From: CAYYJM01 sp964471755
Lineage (GTDB): Bacteria > Planctomycetota > Planctomycetia > Gemmatales > Gemmataceae
Length of the DNA stretch: 7,399 nt
Reading direction: 5' to 3'
Assembly (NCBI GenBank): GCA_964471755.1
Contig: CAYYJM010000286.1
Coordinates: 1 to 7,399 of the forward strand
How positions within the stretch are numbered: the stretch's first letter is position 1; every line of letters starts with the position of its first letter. The position numbers and the translations under genes were made by a program. The notes beneath the pieces were generated by a model. The model was not told the origin of the DNA and made no database searches. It saw only the letters and a program-made list of their open reading frames with translations. Of this stretch, positions 5,841-7,399 are shown piece after piece.

Positions 5841-7361
5841 GTGACCGAGGAACGACGCAAAAGCTGGTGGATTGGCTGCCTGGTGATCGGAGCCTTTCTC
5901 TTGCTGGCCGTGTTGATTTTGATCTTCGGCAGTCTGCCGTTGCTCTTTCAAACACGCGAAATGTACACGGTCGTCTTCGTCGATGCTCCTGGAGTCGCGG
6001 TCGGGACGCCCGTTCGGCGCTCCGGCGTGCGAGTCGGCGAGGTTGCGGGCGTTCGCCTGGACGAGGACGGCACCGTCGCCGTCCAGTTGGCCTTGAAACC
6101 AACGTACCGGCCGCGTCGCAGTGATAAACCAACACTTTTCACCGGGTTGATAGCGGGCGACTCGACCATTGATTTCGTCCCTGCCGAGCCGGAGGAAGGC
6201 CAACCCCAGCCCGACTGGACGCAACTGGAACCCGGAGCCCAGATGGAGGGCCTTCGCGGCGTCAATGTCAATGCCCTGCTCAACCGGGCCAGCGAGGTCG
6301 TCCCCACCACGCAGGAGACGATGGCCGACATTCGCAAGTCCATTCTCCGCCTGGAGAAGTCGGCACCGTTGATCGACAACGCCTTGAGGGAAGTCGGCGA
6401 CCTTGGCAAGACGGTTCGCGAGACGCTCCCCGACGTTCGCCGGACCCTCGACGAGGTTCGCGAGCTTTCCAAAAGCATTCGAGAAGCGGTGCCCGACGTC
6501 AAGGTGATCGGCAAGGATGTTGCTCGCATCACGCAGGAGGTTCGTGATGCGGTTCCCGAATTCCGTGAAACCAACCGCCAGGTGCAGACGCTCCTCAAGT
6601 CCATCAACGAGGTGGTTCCCGACGCGCAGAAACTGGTCAAGAGCATCGAAGCGGCCATCCCAGACGCCCGGGCCTTGATGAAGGGCGTCAACGATGCGAT
6701 TCCCGATGCCCGCAAGACCGCGAATGAGGTGACCGAGTTCCTCAGGAACGTTCAGGCGGCTCTGCCGGAGATCGACAAAACCAACGTCCAGATCCGAGAA
6801 TTCGTGAAGTCGCTCAATGATTCAGTTCCGGGGGCCCGTCGGACCATCGAGGAGGGCCGGGAGCTGCTCAAGAGCGTGCGAGAAGCCGTTCCCGACGTCA
6901 AGCTGGTGATCGAGGACTTCGGCACCACGGCCCGCCGGGTAACCAAGGTCGTCGAGCAGATCGGCAATCTGATCGCCGAGAACCGTGAGAAAATCAACAC
7001 GGGCATCGATCGCGCCATCACCCTCATCGAGGATTTGAGCCGTACCGCCGAGCGTGTGAGAAACATCCTGAGCGAAGAAAATCAACGCAACATCAACGAG
7101 ACGATCCGAAGCATTCGCGACACGGCCAACATGGGGCCGGGCATCGGTCGCAAGGTGGACGCGGCGGTGGTCAACTTCAACGCCTCGATCGATGGTATCC
7201 AGGCGCTGATGAAGAAGGTCGAGCCGACGATCAGAAGCACCGCGACCAGCTCGGCGGTGGCGTGCGCCTCGCCAAGCTTGCCGCCGAGGAAAAACGCCGC
7301 GATCTCGAAGCGCAGCGCGACGACGATCAGCGTCATCGCCGCCATGAAGACCGCGGCGTGA
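5841..7361 (+). CDS. mlaD: MlaD-like MCE-domain protein with long proline-punctuated helical region
   Basis: A 506-residue substrate-binding component of the MCE transporter. Residues 1-8 are charged and cytoplasmic; about 9-33 form one membrane anchor. The MCE domain is about 41-115 (YTVVFVDAPGVAVGTPVRR, then GVRVGEVAGVRL and LFTGLIAGDSTIDFVP). Residues about 145-370 are a predicted helical/coiled-coil region with prolines at 155, 176, 197, 218, 239, 260, 274, 288, 309, 330 and 351, at steps of 21 or 14. Residues 371-466 are further helical sequence. E. coli MlaD is far shorter (about 180 residues); long helical extensions, as in PqiB, can form a needle across the periplasm, and that role is inferred here. 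The start is GTG 5841 with AAGGAG (5828-5833) 7 bases upstream. From about residue 462 the product becomes a low-complexity Ala/Ser/Thr tail that looks wrong for this family, so the true C-terminus may be missing. Confidence 0.88.
   Translation: MTEERRKSWWIGCLVIGAFLLLAVLILIFGSLPLLFQTREMYTVVFVDAPGVAVGTPVRRSGVRVGEVAGVRLDEDGTVAVQLALKPTYRPRRSDKPTLFTGLIAGDSTIDFVPAEPEEGQPQPDWTQLEPGAQMEGLRGVNVNALLNRASEVVPTTQETMADIRKSILRLEKSAPLIDNALREVGDLGKTVRETLPDVRRTLDEVRELSKSIREAVPDVKVIGKDVARITQEVRDAVPEFRETNRQVQTLLKSINEVVPDAQKLVKSIEAAIPDARALMKGVNDAIPDARKTANEVTEFLRNVQAALPEIDKTNVQIREFVKSLNDSVPGARRTIEEGRELLKSVREAVPDVKLVIEDFGTTARRVTKVVEQIGNLIAENREKINTGIDRAITLIEDLSRTAERVRNILSEENQRNINETIRSIRDTANMGPGIGRKVDAAVVNFNASIDGIQALMKKVEPTIRSTATSSAVACASPSLPPRKNAAISKRSATTISVIAAMKTAA
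6276..6953 (+). repeat. In-gene repeat: heptad-multiple units with VPD/IPD/LPE cores
   Basis: Nine clear units (and two weaker ones before them) begin with a hydrophobic-Pro-acidic core: LPD, VPD, VPE, VPD, IPD, IPD, LPE, VPG, VPD. Eight sets of spacing between successive prolines from 197 are 21, 21, 21, 14, 14, 21, 21, 21 residues, and the weaker prolines 155 and 176 keep the 21 step. Units also share KSI/KSV-type positions (SKSIREAVPDV, LLKSINEVVPD, FVKSLNDSVPG, LLKSVREAVPDV). The DNA repeats too: bases near 6484 and 6883 share most of a GAAGC-GT-CCCGACGTCAAG string. It looks like internal duplication of a helical module. Confidence 0.75.
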
Positions 7362-7399
7362 CCGTCCGCGACATAGCCGGCGCGGCGGACGCCCGCGCG
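7226..7399 (-). other. Possible foreign or chimeric segment; minus-strand membrane-protein fragment
   Basis: On the minus strand a frame is open from the window edge (7399) through this stretch. It reads RAGVRRAGYVADGHAAVF, then two hydrophobic segments (MAAMTLIVVALRFEIAAFF and AELVAVLLIVGSTFFI) linked by LGGKLGEAHAT. About nine in ten of its codons end in G or C, more than in the plus-strand readings of the same bases, and the protein is a credible piece of a membrane protein I cannot name. The plus-strand MCE frame here is low-complexity Ala/Ser/Thr and stops at 7361. The exact join is unclear (about 7200-7250). It could be a real neighbouring gene, a rearrangement or an assembly join at a contig end. 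Confidence 0.35.

Noticed and set aside
6484..6903. Direct DNA repeats as a possible CRISPR or tandem-repeat array
   Set aside because: The repeats follow codon phase and the protein's heptad units, so they are explained by internal duplication in the coding sequence.
7244..7399. Alternative plus-strand frame (DQLGGGVRLAKL...) as a frameshifted continuation of the MCE protein
   Set aside because: It is codon-aligned with the minus-strand membrane-like frame, whose third positions are more strongly GC-biased, and its charged residues look like the complement of that hydrophobic protein.

Overview
The window is high-GC bacterial DNA that most resembles a planctomycete of the Gemmata/Isosphaera type. 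The grounds are tandem genes joining an N-terminal TIGR02996 'repeat-companion' domain to leucine-rich-repeat-like segments and a C-terminal formylglycine-generating-enzyme (FGE)/sulfatase-modifying-factor fold, a DUF2203-like protein, and a diderm-type MCE (Mla-like) lipid transporter with a very long helical C-terminal region. Assignments are from reading the translations; no database search was made.

Layout. (1) Positions 1-3277, plus strand: a tandem array of at least three paralogous genes, the first cut off by the window edge. Each gene begins within a few bases of the previous stop, with GTGA and ATGA overlaps available, so they look co-transcribed and probably translationally coupled. 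All three carry a conserved CX7C cysteine pair in the last part of the FGE-like fold, in place of the CX4C pair of true FGE. (2) Positions 3251-3305: a near-perfect 16-bp inverted repeat that forms the 3' end of the third paralog and fills the gap to the convergent minus-strand gene. It probably acts as a two-way terminator and may be a copy of a dispersed palindromic repeat. (3) Positions 3314-3787, minus strand: a 157-residue DUF2203-like protein. (4) Positions 3788-4149: a divergent intergenic region with a good sigma70-like promoter, a perfect 7-bp hairpin and a clear Shine-Dalgarno that favours a GTG start. (5) Positions 4150-7361, plus strand: an mlaE-mlaF-mlaD-like operon (permease, ATPase, membrane-anchored MCE protein). 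No mlaC or mlaB homologue is visible.

How they work together. MlaE and MlaF would form the inner-membrane ABC core, and the MlaD-like protein would give the MCE ring plus a periplasmic extension for lipid movement between the two membranes. The extension shows an unusually regular ruler of prolines at 21- or 14-residue intervals. The paralog array and the DUF2203 gene have no evident functional link to the transporter.

Caution. From about 7226 to the end the sequence stops looking like the MCE protein. The minus strand there is open to the window edge, has strongly GC-biased third positions and encodes a hydrophobic protein. The last ~170 bases may be a foreign or misassembled join, so the annotated C-terminus of the MCE protein is suspect.
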